From Hyaloscypha bicolor E (lineage: Eukaryota > Ascomycota > Leotiomycetes > Helotiales > Hyaloscyphaceae), in NCBI RefSeq assembly GCF_002865645.1, contig NW_020194684.1, positions 1 through 64,000 on the forward strand: a stretch of 64,000 nt of DNA. Direction: 5' to 3'. Positions within the stretch are counted from its first letter, which is position 1. Each line of letters starts with the position of its first letter. The notes beneath the pieces are model-generated. The model was not told the DNA's origin. It searched no databases and saw only the letters and a program-made list of their open reading frames with translations. Shown here in pieces: positions 22,607-34,100 of the stretch. A program made the position numbers and the translations under genes.

Positions 22607-22985
22607 AATAAAAAGCTTCATTTTCAAGACCTATAATCACCTAATAATCATTTACTTCCAAGTTCTAACAAGAATTAAAGTTTATTACTCTTAATCCGGG
22701 GCCTTGTCCGCTTGACTTAACCATCGCGTGTTGTGCTGAGTCTGTGAGTCTGTGCATAGATATTTGGTCTGTACTGTCCCAAAGGAGTTACTTACTACCC
22801 TGGTAAGTTTCTACCATGGGGTTTTCACTTTTGCTCGAGAGGCTGGGCCACGAGAGTCATCTCAGTCGTGATACTGTAGCTCTTCTTACGCTATATAACG
22901 AGCGCATCTCCTCACCAGCAAACCCTTTACCAGCGAGTCCTTCAAAGGCTGAACGGAATGACACATGCTTCTACCTTCCGCAACC

Positions 22986-23891
22986 ATGGCACTTAAGCTC
23001 GCTTGGATTGTTCAAGCGCTGGTAGCATTCCACGCCTACCCATCCCTCGGCTTCCAGCATGTACTTCCACGAAATATCAACCAGAAGCCAACGCGTGTCC
23101 TCGGAGGAGTCACGGTCATCGACACGCCACTGTAAGTCAAACTATACAGTATACCTTAGAACACATCTCCAAGCTAATCACTAATTCCCTCATCACCAGC
23201 GTACGTGCCGCTCAAGCCATGGCCTGCCAGTACAGCGAGGACTACCTCTTCAACCATATCATGCGGACCTGGCTCTTCGGCGCGCTCGTGATCAGCCACA
23301 ACACCACACTGCAACAAACCGTCGACCTCGAAGTGCATGCTATCGGCTCCATGCTGCACGACCTCGGCCTCGTGCTCAACGCGTCCTGGGTCAGCCACGA
23401 CCGCCGCTTCGAAGTCGACAGTGCGTTCGCAGCTACCGACTTCGTCGAGGGCCAAGTCGTGCACGCGCCTGAGGGCTCTGCCTGGGACGCCCATCGGTTG
23501 CAGCTACTGTTTGACTCAGTCTTGCTGAGCTCGGAGCCGAAGTTCTCCTTGTATAAAGAGGCGACAGTTGCGTCCGTAGTATCTGGTGTAGTGATTGATT
23601 TGACTGGGGTGGACAATGGCGTTACGAGTACAGAGTATAATAACGTTGTGGCGGCGTTTCCAAAGCTGAATTTCTTGCCGGGTGTTAATCAGACGGTCGT
23701 GGCGCTCTGTGCAACAAAACCGAATACGACATATGGTTAGTGGCTATTCTTGCTGTGATTTTATGTGCAAGATATCAGATTGATGCTAATGTTGACGATT
23801 CGTGGCAGATTCTTGGCAGCAACCGTTTGGAGAAGCTTTCGTGCCCGGCTATTCCGCAGTTGGATCTCGGATCTTCGACATCTTTGCATGA
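22986..23891 (+). CDS. HD-domain protein, cyanamide hydratase-like, with signal peptide
   Basis: Three exons (22986-23131, 23200-23735, 23809-23891) join to 254 residues, with GTAAGT and GTTAGT donors. The start lies in a good context (CAACCATGG). Residues 1 to about 22 form a hydrophobic signal-like segment (MALKLAWIVQALVAF). The body has the metal-binding pattern of HD-superfamily cyanamide hydratase-like proteins: RAAQAMACQYSEDYLFNHIM, RTWLFGALV, DLEVHAIGSMLHDLGL (the HD pair), RRFEVDSAFAATDFV. It ends EAFVPGYSAVGSRIFDIFA. Fungal relatives hydrate cyanamide or act on small isocyanide-like substrates, usually in the cytosol; a secreted form would be unusual. The exact substrate is unknown. 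The CCAAT minisatellite lies upstream. Confidence 0.85.
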
Positions 23892-24284
23892 CATTAAACG
23901 TGTTTCCCTGGACGACGTGACCTAATAGATCTCGAGGCTTCAAGCAGTGCTTTAACTCTAGACCCTTTCCAGTTAAATCTCTGGAAAACTATAACTGCTG
24001 TTCCACTATACAGTGGACTTTATTAAAAAGCAAACCAACTTCCATATCATTCTTCTATTGACTATACGGTACCTGATTTGATATCTTGAGAGCTGTTCTT
24101 TTCAGCTACCTAGGGGTATATCTACCTAGCAGGATCGGGGGGGATTGCTCTCTTGACCGAGGAATTAATCAAGCTCTTATATTCTACCACTTCTTATTCG
24201 GGCCGCTATAGAGAATCTTCGGTATGGCTCTAATTTTGTTTAATTAAGGATACTTCTTCCTCTAATAATAATGTGCAAATCTTA
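23892..24284. other. intergenic between convergent genes
   Basis: This is the short region between the 3' ends of the HD gene and the Zn2Cys6 gene, which converge. No ORF or clear terminator structure was noted. Confidence 0.4.
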
Positions 24285-26032
24285 TTAGAGCCAATGCAGG
24301 TTTGTTGTTCGGGGCTCCAAGACACCATTAACAGAATATTGCATACATTCCACAGCAATCACACCCTTCTGTAACGACACTTTCAAACTCTGTAATTTCA
24401 CCCGACAGTCTTCTGGAATAAATTTCAGCACACCACAGCACTCTTCCTCGATGCTCGCTATCCACTCCGCAACTTTTGCTGCCTGCAAACTGTGCCAGAT
24501 CCCATTGGTGCAAGGCCACTCCCGAAGTATAGCGATGGCCTCCCTGCGAACGGAAACGTCCCGACATCTAGTAGCCGTGTAGAACAGAGCCATTATCAAT
24601 CCCATGCCGTATTGTAGTCTAGGGCCAACCGATTCTCGAACTTCCTGGTCCTTCCGAAGTAGATGCCGTGCAAAATGGGTAATCCTCTGAAACTGAGCCG
24701 TGAAATTATCAAAGGCGACTTCTGTATTAGCCATACTTGTAGCGATCATTATTTCGCATTTCCACATACAGATCCGAAGTTGGAGAACTCCGAGATACTC
24801 TCGGCCAACAGGATTTTGACATACTTCTAGAAAGACAGGCTCATACGCCTTGTTCCATTGATCCATTCGTCCCTGGAGGCACTGCTGTTGTTGTTCAATT
24901 AAGTCCCGAGAACCTGAATCATCTCCGCAACGGGCGGATGCCCTTGAATGTCGAAGAATGGAAATGGCCAAATTAGTTGCTGCTGTGAAAGCTTCGTTAA
25001 AGGTAGTAAACTGATCTGGCATATCTAATTTGATTTCCTCAATATTCATGTCGTTAAAGGGGTGCTCCAGCATCGGGTTCATAGCAAGAAATGATAATAT
25101 CTGCATCTCAAGACGCCGAAAAGTTAGGCCCACTTCGAGACCAATATCAACAAGGCCATTGGTTGCATCCCGTCTCTCATCTTCACTTAGACGCTTCAGA
25201 ATATTAAGCCCGCTATATACCTGCTGTGTCGCTGTCTCCCAGTCCCCATGGAAACTCTCAAAGCATGAAAAGAGCAAGCTCCCTACTAGAGCAAGGCTCA
25301 TCTGGGGTTGTCCACTAGACAGTGTTTTGCGTAGTGAGCTAATGGCGTGGCTCTGCTTTACCAAAGCGAATTTGACATGCTCATCGTCCAAATTTACCGT
25401 ATTTGTCTTGGAGGATATTGCAGATTTGTACAACGCACTTAAAGCGAAGATTGCGTCTTTTATGGCCGGTTCGTGATGACATTGTTGTGGTATAAGCCGT
25501 GTCCAGAAGGGAGCTTCAAAATAACCGCTCAAGTCGAAGGCCAGTTTCTCGTGAAATAGTCGATAATAGCGACCCTCCACCTCATTGTATGAAAAAGGAT
25601 CTGGGGGGCTAGCTATCAGCTGCAACGGACGAGGTTGAATAAAAACGAGGTCCCTGCCACGATCTTGAGGTAGGGGTGCCGCAACAGCGGGTCGAGGGAG
25701 CTGGTACTCGCAGAATGATCCGTACTCTTGGCATCTGTAGACGAAATATAAGTAGTTGGCCAATTGAGCTTACTTGAGAGCCTCCCCGATTGCTTACTTA
25801 TAGCATGCAGGCTTCGTCTCATCGCATTTCACTCTCCGAGTTCTAGAATAGGGATTAGCTTCGCCAGCTCTGCATGAAACTCCAATTCTCCCAGTCCTGT
25901 GGGTATTTTCTTTGGCACAACAGAGAGAGGACTTAGAAACGGTAAAGGGACCTACTTGCAAGCTGTACATCCTGTACGAACTTTTGGTTTGCTCGCACGC
26001 CGTTTCTTTACGTCGGGTGTGGCCCCTTCCAT
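24285..26032 (-). CDS. Zn2Cys6 transcription factor
   Basis: Three exons (26032-25956, 25842-25798, 25734-24285) join to 523 residues. The two small 5' exons and the start of exon 3 together build the DNA-binding cluster: RTGCTACK, RRVKCDETKPACYK, CQEYGSFC. The cysteines follow C-x2-C-x6-C-x6-C-x2-C-x6-C, with both introns cutting AAA codons inside the cluster. A basic run (KKRRASKPK) precedes it. The rest is the fungal-type regulatory region: YYRLFHEKLAFDLSGYF, then the helical AIKDAIFALSALYKSA segment and long helices typical of Fungal_trans_2. It is nuclear and probably a pathway regulator; its targets are unknown. The nearest candidate target is the PKS locus about 2 kb away, beyond the F-box-like gene. 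No damage is visible. Confidence 0.92.
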
Positions 26033-26391
26033 CCCAGCAACAACAGCCGGCTCAAAAGCGTAGGTAGATAAATGGCTTCTAGCCTAATGTTGCTGTCGCC
26101 GGATATGTCGCTATCTTAGCTCTGAATATGGACGTTGGCGTTGTGGGTGTTGTAAAACTCCTTGGCATTATTTAAGACGAGGGATTGTTAGCAACCCCTT
26201 TAGCATCATGTCTTGTCCCATGCTTTGACGTCTTGCTTACAAATTGTGAAGCTTTGTCATGGAAGTCAACGCGTACCATGACCTTATGGTACGTTATAAT
26301 TTTTGCTTAGTCAATTCTTTAAAACCTACCACCCTCTACTCGCAGGCATTTCCGCACCCGGTTCGGGCCGACTCGAAAAGTATTTCGATAT
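26033..26391. other. promoter-side intergenic region
   Basis: This is the upstream region of the Zn2Cys6 gene (minus strand). A palindromic ACCATGACCTTATGGTACG-type stretch lies at about 26,275-26,295. No gene was recognised. Confidence 0.4.
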
Positions 26392-26505
26392 CTTATGTGC
26401 CTGTTTTAATCATTAATATTTGATCGCAAATGTCAGAGTTGCTGGGTCCGACTTGCTGACCTTAGTGCAAGTCGGCCCCAGCAAAGCGAGGAATTGCCGA
26501 CGGGT
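26392..26505. repeat. dispersed palindromic element, copy 2
   Basis: This is the second copy of the hairpin element at 11,531-11,655, with the same 18-bp inverted repeat and the same flanks through GAATTGCCGACGGGT. It lies about 95 bp upstream of the F-box-like gene start and so within its promoter. Confidence 0.8.
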
Positions 26506-26600
26506 GGCGCGGCCCCCTAATCCATAACCTTACCTCCCACAAAAATAAAGCTCCGGAATCCAAAGCTCACGTCACCTCACTTGACATCCTTCAGCAGAAT

Positions 26601-27617
26601 ATGTTAACCAAGAACCCGCAGCCATTCCTCCCGCCAGACCTCGTACTCTATGTTATCGACTTTATACCGCCAGCCAGTAATACTGCGAAAATTGCTTACG
26701 AGCCGTCGCACATCTTAACCAGGACGCTTCTTGCGCTTACTCTCACATCGCGAATCATCTACCCCACTGCGCGCCGACTCCTCTACACCCACTGCCTCTA
26801 CGTCGACTCTCCCCGCCGTCTGCGATGTCTCTTGTCCTCTCTCTCAGCATATGCTGCCGATCCTGCAGCTCCACAATCCCTGCCACCTACCGAATCAAAG
26901 CCATCCACCGTCCAGCACGAAACCTCCCTCTACCTCGCCCCCTTCCTCAACGACACCATCAACGACCTCCCCACCGCGCAAGCAGTGCATCGCCTCCTCT
27001 CGCTCCTCGCACCCACCCTCTGCCGCCTTGTAATCGACATCCCAGTCCGTAGCCTCTGCCCAGAAGACGACACCTTAGGCATCCGACGCATTCTGAAAAA
27101 AGCGTTCACGCAGCTCACCTCCCTCGAACTATTCTGCAGCGCACGCTACCAATTGCTCCTAGATTACCTCGAAGACGACATCGGATCTTTCAAAGGTTTC
27201 GAGAAAGCGAATGTGTGGCCCTTGTGGCCTCGGCTGAGGACGCTCGCGCTGTACAATTGCGATCTTAGCTCAGAGCGGCTCTGGTTGGGCCTGTCGATAA
27301 CGGAACGTCTAGAGACACTGGTTCTTACGCGAGCTGACGGCGTGCGCGAAGTTGATTTCAGGTCCGAGTGGATTGCGCGCGGAAACGGGGACAGGAGTCT
27401 GACAGTGTGGTTTGTAGATGTGGATGGTGGGCGGGGAATACCAGAGACAATTAAAGAACAGGAGGAAGGTGATAAAGTCAAGATCATGGTGGGGCGTGTC
27501 CCGACGAGTTATTATGGGGATGAGGATGTCATTGAGCTGTGTCAGAACTGGATAAAACGGTTGGCGCTTAAAGGTGAAGCTGGCTTTCAAGATGAGCTAA
27601 GAAACCTGAGCACGTAG
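26601..27617 (+). CDS. F-box-like protein
   Basis: This is a single-exon frame of 338 residues. The N-terminus (PPDLVLYVIDFIPP, then ALTLTSRIIYPTARRLLYTHCLYV) fits a degenerate F-box followed by the usual fungal PTARRLLY-type helix, and the middle has short leucine-rich segments (LRTLALYNCDLSSERLW, ERLETLVLTRADGV). The C-terminus is charged and unremarkable. If it acts as an F-box protein it would link a substrate to an SCF ubiquitin ligase; partners are unknown. The start is the first ATG after the promoter repeat. Confidence 0.7.
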   Translation: MLTKNPQPFLPPDLVLYVIDFIPPASNTAKIAYEPSHILTRTLLALTLTSRIIYPTARRLLYTHCLYVDSPRRLRCLLSSLSAYAADPAAPQSLPPTESKPSTVQHETSLYLAPFLNDTINDLPTAQAVHRLLSLLAPTLCRLVIDIPVRSLCPEDDTLGIRRILKKAFTQLTSLELFCSARYQLLLDYLEDDIGSFKGFEKANVWPLWPRLRTLALYNCDLSSERLWLGLSITERLETLVLTRADGVREVDFRSEWIARGNGDRSLTVWFVDVDGGRGIPETIKEQEEGDKVKIMVGRVPTSYYGDEDVIELCQNWIKRLALKGEAGFQDELRNLST

Positions 27618-28144
27618 GTATAGGATGGATGAACAAGGGTTGGTACGAAGCACTTTTCCTACAACTAAATGACAGGCTGACGTTCTCACAGAGATTCAGT
27701 CTTGTCCCCAGTGGAAAACCCTGTTACACCAACATTCTATGCCCGAAACGCCTGCTTTTCCAGGTATATGCCAAGATAGGTTTCAAAAAACCGCCCCGCT
27801 CAGTACTCAGCTACCGCTGGAGCTATGTTACCTACCCCTAAGCTATCGATATCATTCCGAATGAGACATCCTATCTATCCCGTCTACTTCCTATCTGCGA
27901 GTTCGTAATACTCTGTCGACCCAGACGCAACACGAAAATATGAACGCTTCCCAGTTTCAGGACACCCCTGAGGAAGCATTCGGTTTCAAGCAGCAAACTA
28001 GCCGGAAGGAGGTGATAGCTCTTAATACCAACAATCTCATGTGGATGAACTTAGGGTTACGAACAAAGATCTTGCGAGCGCAGGCGGGGTCCAGCAGCAA
28101 AATGACAGAGAATGTAATGATTGTGTTGGTAAAAATAAAGCAGA
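27618..28144. other. intergenic between convergent genes
   Basis: This is the 3' region between the F-box-like gene and the convergent PKS. Short ORFs only, with no recognisable content. Confidence 0.4.
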
Positions 28145-31100
28145 CTAATTGCCGACCTCAACAGCCTCCGAGGATCCTTCCATTTTCTCATTCCCTACCC
28201 CAGCATCCTCCGAACCTCCTTCCATTTCCTCACCCCCAAAATTGAGCATCTTACTCTTCTTGGCAATCTTCTCACTTAAGGCGCTGATGCTATCATCGCC
28301 CATGATATCAAGGACCTCGATGTCGGCCTCTAAATTCTTCCCAAGCCAGTTTCGGAACTCCACGGCGACCAAGGAGTCCACACCGTAGAAGTGAACTGGC
28401 TTCCCGGGGTCAATGTCCTCAAGGGGTAAAGACATTATGCCTGAAATTCGCTTGACCAAAGCCTCGGCGAGTATTACGGTAGCGTCCTCGAGAGTCTTGG
28501 CGTTCCTGAGAGCCTCTCGCGTAGCGGCAAAGGATTCCTCACCTCCATCAGAATCCGAACTCTCTGCGATTGACCGCAATTGTGTAAAGAGTGGATCACG
28601 CATGAAGGAAGGCTCCGGAAATCCTTTTCGCCGGAACATTGCTCTGGTGGCTAGTCCGATGGCCACTTGAGAGCGAAGCGGCGCCTGAGTGGAATTGAGA
28701 GGGTCAATGTGGTACTCGAGCAAGGCGTGGAATTCATCCTCTCGGATGCCGTCCGTCGCGAAAGATTTGATCCCCACTGCTTCCTGATTTTCAGCCATAA
28801 AGCCGACAGACATCATAGTACCTAGATCCAGTGCCGTCGCAGGCAGACCATTTCTGTGGCGATATTGGGCGAGGGTGTCTTGATAGACGTTTCCAGCAGC
28901 ATAGTTTGACTGTCCGCGGTTTCCAATAATCCCACAGATCGAAGATAGCATTATAAAAAAGTCCATCTGCTTCGGAAGAGTAGTGTGCAAATTCCATGAG
29001 CCGTTGACTTTAGGCAAAGTTGCCGCTTTGAAATTTTCCCACGTCATGTTCTCGAAGGCGGAATCCTGTTCAGCCACACAGTAAGCAGTTGCTTCCAAGT
29101 TAATGGGTAGCATTTGGGGAATAAAACCTTTAGTTGCATTGCTCCCTGAATACAGCCTTTGATGGGAGGCATGGATTTTTGGGATTCAGAAATGACTTTC
29201 TCGAGAGCCAATTTGTCGCTCACGTCACACGGTACTGCATGTGCCGCACATCCCATTCCACGTAACTCTTCAAGCAGTTTCTCAGCGGCTTCGGTGGAAG
29301 CTCCATTTCTTGAGAGAAATATCAGATTACGCGCCCCACGTGAGACCATCCAACGGGCCATGCTTCGGCCAAGTCCCCCAAACCCCCCTGCGAGGACGTA
29401 TGTTCCATTCCCCGGGAACTGGTACGGAGTTTGGGGTTTCGGTATGACCTAATAATCATTGAGTGTTGGGGGGAAAAGGGTTCACGAAGAGGAGGACTTA
29501 CTCGTACAAGATCATCCTTGCCGGCGGTCAAGACAATCTTACCAATGTGCTTCCCCGACTGAACAAGTCGAAAGCTGGCCTCGATCTGGGAGAAATCGAA
29601 GATATTGAGCGGTGTTGTCTCTTTAATCACACCTTCCTTCCATAGGCCCATAGTTCGATGCAGCAGTTTTGAAGTCGTGGTTGGGTCCAGCCTCATCACA
29701 GTCTCAAGATCGCACGAGGCGAATATTACATTCTTCGAAAATGGAAACATTTCAAGGCGGCCATTTCCGTAGATATCTCTCTTCCCGATCTCGACAAATC
29801 GACCGAACGGTGCAATGCATTCCCACGACACACGGAGAGCCTCACCAGCCAAAGAGTTGAGAATAACGTCAACCCCACGGCCATTGGTCAATCGCATCAC
29901 CCCCTTAGTAAAAGAGAGATCTCTGCTGGAGAGGATGTGGTCTTCTTGAATGTTGTAAGTGTCGATCAGGATCTTCTTCTTCTCTTCCGAAGAGACCGTT
30001 GCGAAAATCTCGGCACCGATGTTTTGCGCCAGCATTATTGCTGCTTGACCGACGCCACCAGCAGCGGCATGTATCAGAACCGACTCCCCTTTCTGAAGTC
30101 TGGCGATATCGACAAGGCAGTAAAGAGCAGTGCAGTAAATGACGGGGATGCCAGCGGCTTTTTCGAAGGAAACTTCGTCTGGAATTTTCGCAACACATAC
30201 TTCTTTCGTTCTCGCGAAGCTTTGAAAGCAACCGGTCAGAGAAGCAAGGAGAACAACACGATCACCAACTTTGACACCGTTGACGCTGGCGCCTGTCCTT
30301 GTGACGATTCCTGCCCCCTCAGCTCCAAGTATATCGCCTCCTACCTCGCCCATGGCGCTCATGATGTCACGGAAGTTGAGCCCAGTTGCCTTAATTTCAA
30401 CTTCGACGTCATCTAGGTCAAGTTCTGTCTCGTACTTCGGACAATCAACAAATTGTAGTTTATTGAGAAGGCCGGGTGTGTCTGTGCTCAGCTTCAAGGC
30501 ACGATTTTGGTCAGTCCGAAAGGGACGTAGCTGCGCCTTCGGTTTGCTAACTCTTGAGAACAGGAATTCATCAAGATATTCAGCTGTTGTGAGGCGGTTG
30601 GTATGAATGAGGCCGCCAAGCGAACAATATTCCGCATTCCGCTGGTTGTTTTGCTGCATAAATTGATACCGATATATTTCTGTGATCTGCGCTGCACTTG
30701 TGAGGAGCTCTTGCGTCTTGAATTCAACTCCGAGAGTGACTAGATTCGAATCGTCCAGATCTCGCTCCCATCGAACTGTTCGGATGAGTCCAGTAGAGAG
30801 AGAAATTTCGGGATTTGACATCATGTCATCGGTAACCCAGAGAACTCCAGCAGCAGTCGTCAACATACGTCGTATACTGATGAAATTTGCTTCTCCATCA
30901 ACAAATACAGAGTTCTCCAGTTCAAGTAGGGCGATACAGACAGTGTGTTTTAGGTCTCGCCCATCCAAGTCTTTGCAGTGAACGACGGTAGCTTCAAGAA
31001 TGCCAATTTTTTGCAATGAAGACCTGATGGCAGCGGGGAGAGGTCCCAAACCCTCCAAAGATGAAACTACGATGATAGTTTCATGGGTGCCATGGTGGAT

Positions 31101-34100
31101 CGGAGCATGGACCGGGGCGGTCGCGATTATGAGACTTTGGCCGTGAATATTCTCGTTAAGGTAGTCTTTGAGGACGAGGTCCGCTCCACTGAAGCCACTT
31201 TTAAGTAGCATATCATTCCATTCCGGTTCTGTCAGCAAGGGGCCCCACTTGCGAGAAGGTTCAGTACTAAGCCACCACCCTGGAAGGGTGCCAAAAACCA
31301 GTTGTCCGGATAGGTGTCCCGTGGCAGCACCTTCCTGAAGGATCAGCTTTCCATTCGGCCTCAGAAGACTAAGCACATTGCTGAGAGTTTTGTTCAGGTC
31401 TGCGGTGGCATGAAGAACGTTGGCAGCAATGACTATATCGTAGTGGCCTCTCTCAAATCCTTGACTGAAGGGGTCTTTTTCAATATCAAGCCTCTTATAC
31501 TCTAAGACATTTCTCCAATTCTTGAGTTTCCCCTTTGCTTTCTCGAAGAATCCTGGCGATATATCGGTATATGTGTAGCTTGCGACTCTTGAAGGCTGCT
31601 CACAAGGATAAAGGGCCTCGAGAATTGGCAGTGTTGTCCCTCCTGTGCCGGCTCCAACTTCAAGGATTTTCAGTTCGGCATATTTGTGGCTGTATAAGTC
31701 CAAATAGGAGCGCAACAAATGATGGATACTTTCCGTCCCGTGGAGTTCTCGGTAATATGACTCCATGAGCTCATCCCCAAACATGAGTTGGATCAAGTCG
31801 ATTTCTTGCCGCACGATGCCAACGAGGTTGGATCCTATCCGAGTGGTAAGGGCGCCCTCTGGCCCTGAATCAATAACTCTCCTGAACAGCTGCTGTTTCT
31901 CTTCCGGATCATTAATTATCGACTCCCATTGGGGATTTTGGTGAAGTATCTTGCCATCCTGGAAGCGTTCTTCTTGAAGGTGTAGCCAAGCCAGGTACTG
32001 TTTATGGTGGGGAGGTATGTCTCCCAGTGTCTCATCCCGGAGGAGCTTCAAAGCATCTACTGTGTATGCAATCACCGCCAAGTTGAAATCTTCCGCCATC
32101 CTTAAAGATTCATCTTCATTTCCGCCCAAAGGGGCAGCCCGCTCACGCGCTAGCCGTTCCATCTGGGAGTAACTTATGAGATCTACATCAGGCTTCCATA
32201 ATACATTGTAACTGAGTTGTCGCTTCCCCGACGTGGTCGAGGATGATTGCAGAGGTGTTACTTGGATGCCTTTGAATAAGACTTTTGGGGATTCGGTTAG
32301 TGTATCCCAAACGGTGATTGAAGCCTCAAACTTATTGTGGCCGGTCTTATGCGCTACCCCATGACTTCGGAACTGGTGGCCTGGTTCGTTACTGATATCT
32401 CTGGCCACCCAAACTTCCTTCATAAATATCGGAACCATGGGCTCGATCAGCCTTGATTCGATATTTAACGATTGGATAGCAGCAAGAAAGATATGAAGCA
32501 TGCTATCCATTGCTGCGGGTTGAATGATATGAGGATGTGTGAACTTCTTTGGCATCGACGCCCGGACATCAGGCACCGTAACATGACCCATCGCGTTTCC
32601 GTTGCAGTCGTCCCGCGTTACCTTCTCCAGATTTTTGAAAAGAGGACCGAAAGATAACCCAATTGTCTCAAGCTCGGAATAAGAACGGGACATGTCGAAC
32701 GGAATATTGCAGTTCCTGGAGGCATCCATAAGTTGGCCATGGAAAGCACGTTCCTCTGCAGCCGCCTCCCGCCCTACATCAATGGGGTTGGTTTCCATCG
32801 CATATTCCACCTTGACCATTCCACGACAGTGCTCGGTCCAATCGTCGGAGCTTGTATTATATGACAGAACTTTGAACTCTCTCCAGGTGGAAGAACTCGT
32901 GAGGCTGGATTCAGACACAGGTCGCATAGCAAGCATTGTCTCGACTCCACCTTCAGTTTCTGGAATGAGAAGAGCAGATCTAATCGAGACGTCTCTCAAC
33001 CGATATCCGATGATCTTGATATCTATTGGAGACAATTGCGTTACTGCCTCGATTGCCATGATAACGAAGCCGACACCAGGATAAACAATTCTACCAGTGA
33101 CTTTGTGATCTCTGAGCCAAGGGATTTCGGTGACTCTGATAATATTTCTCCATTTTGGATCTTGGGAATTCCAATCCGGAACTGGTGCTCCAAGTAAGTC
33201 ATGCCGGGCGAACTTCCTAAACCTAAAGTTCTTGCTGAGTCGACCCTCTGGCCAATACGTTTGAGTATGATTGAATTGGTACGGTGGAAGGTCCACCAAC
33301 ATCTGCGGCTCCGATGAGTTGCTGCTGCTGGCCCTTTCGCTTGAACAGTTCACAGCCGCTAGATCAACTGGATATCCACTGCAAAACAACGTTCCAGCAA
33401 CTTGTAAACTTGCATCCAGTGACGAACCTTGACGTGAGACCAGATATGAATATCCAATGGATGATAGGCGCTGATCCAACGCAAGGATCTCTCGTATGGC
33501 GCTATTGAGTGCAGGATGCGGTCCTATTTCCAAAATATGTTGAAAGGGTGTGTCCGCTCCACCATCCACGCGGAGTCTAGCTCTCCCTGGGCTAGGAGTT
33601 GAACACATCTCCGAAAGACCCTGCACAAATCTTACCGGAGATACCATGTTAGAAACCCAGTATTGCGGGTCGCGAAGTTGAGAGGGGAGAATCGGACGGA
33701 AGTTGACTGTTGAGTACATCGTCACTTCTCGATCGTTGTCTCGGAAGTGATTTTGCTCTGGTTCAGCAGATATATCGCCAATGAGCTCGAGGTATTCATC
33801 TGCGACAGTTGACATGTGACCAGAGTGGTACGCATTGCTCACTTTCAGTTTTCTGGCAAATAAATCATCCTCCCCGAGGAGCTCTTGGAGGCGGTCAATC
33901 TTGTTCTCGTCTCCCGAAACTGTGATGTTCATGGGACTATTGAAGCAGGCCATGACAAGCTCGCCCTCCAAGTCCACGTTGACCCTCTGGAGATATGGCG
34001 ACAGGGAGTCTTGATCGAGCCTTACTGCCATCATGGCGCCTTTCTTGGCGGCCAGCTTTCCGGAGACAACACCGCGGTAGTAAGCAATCTTCCATGCGGA

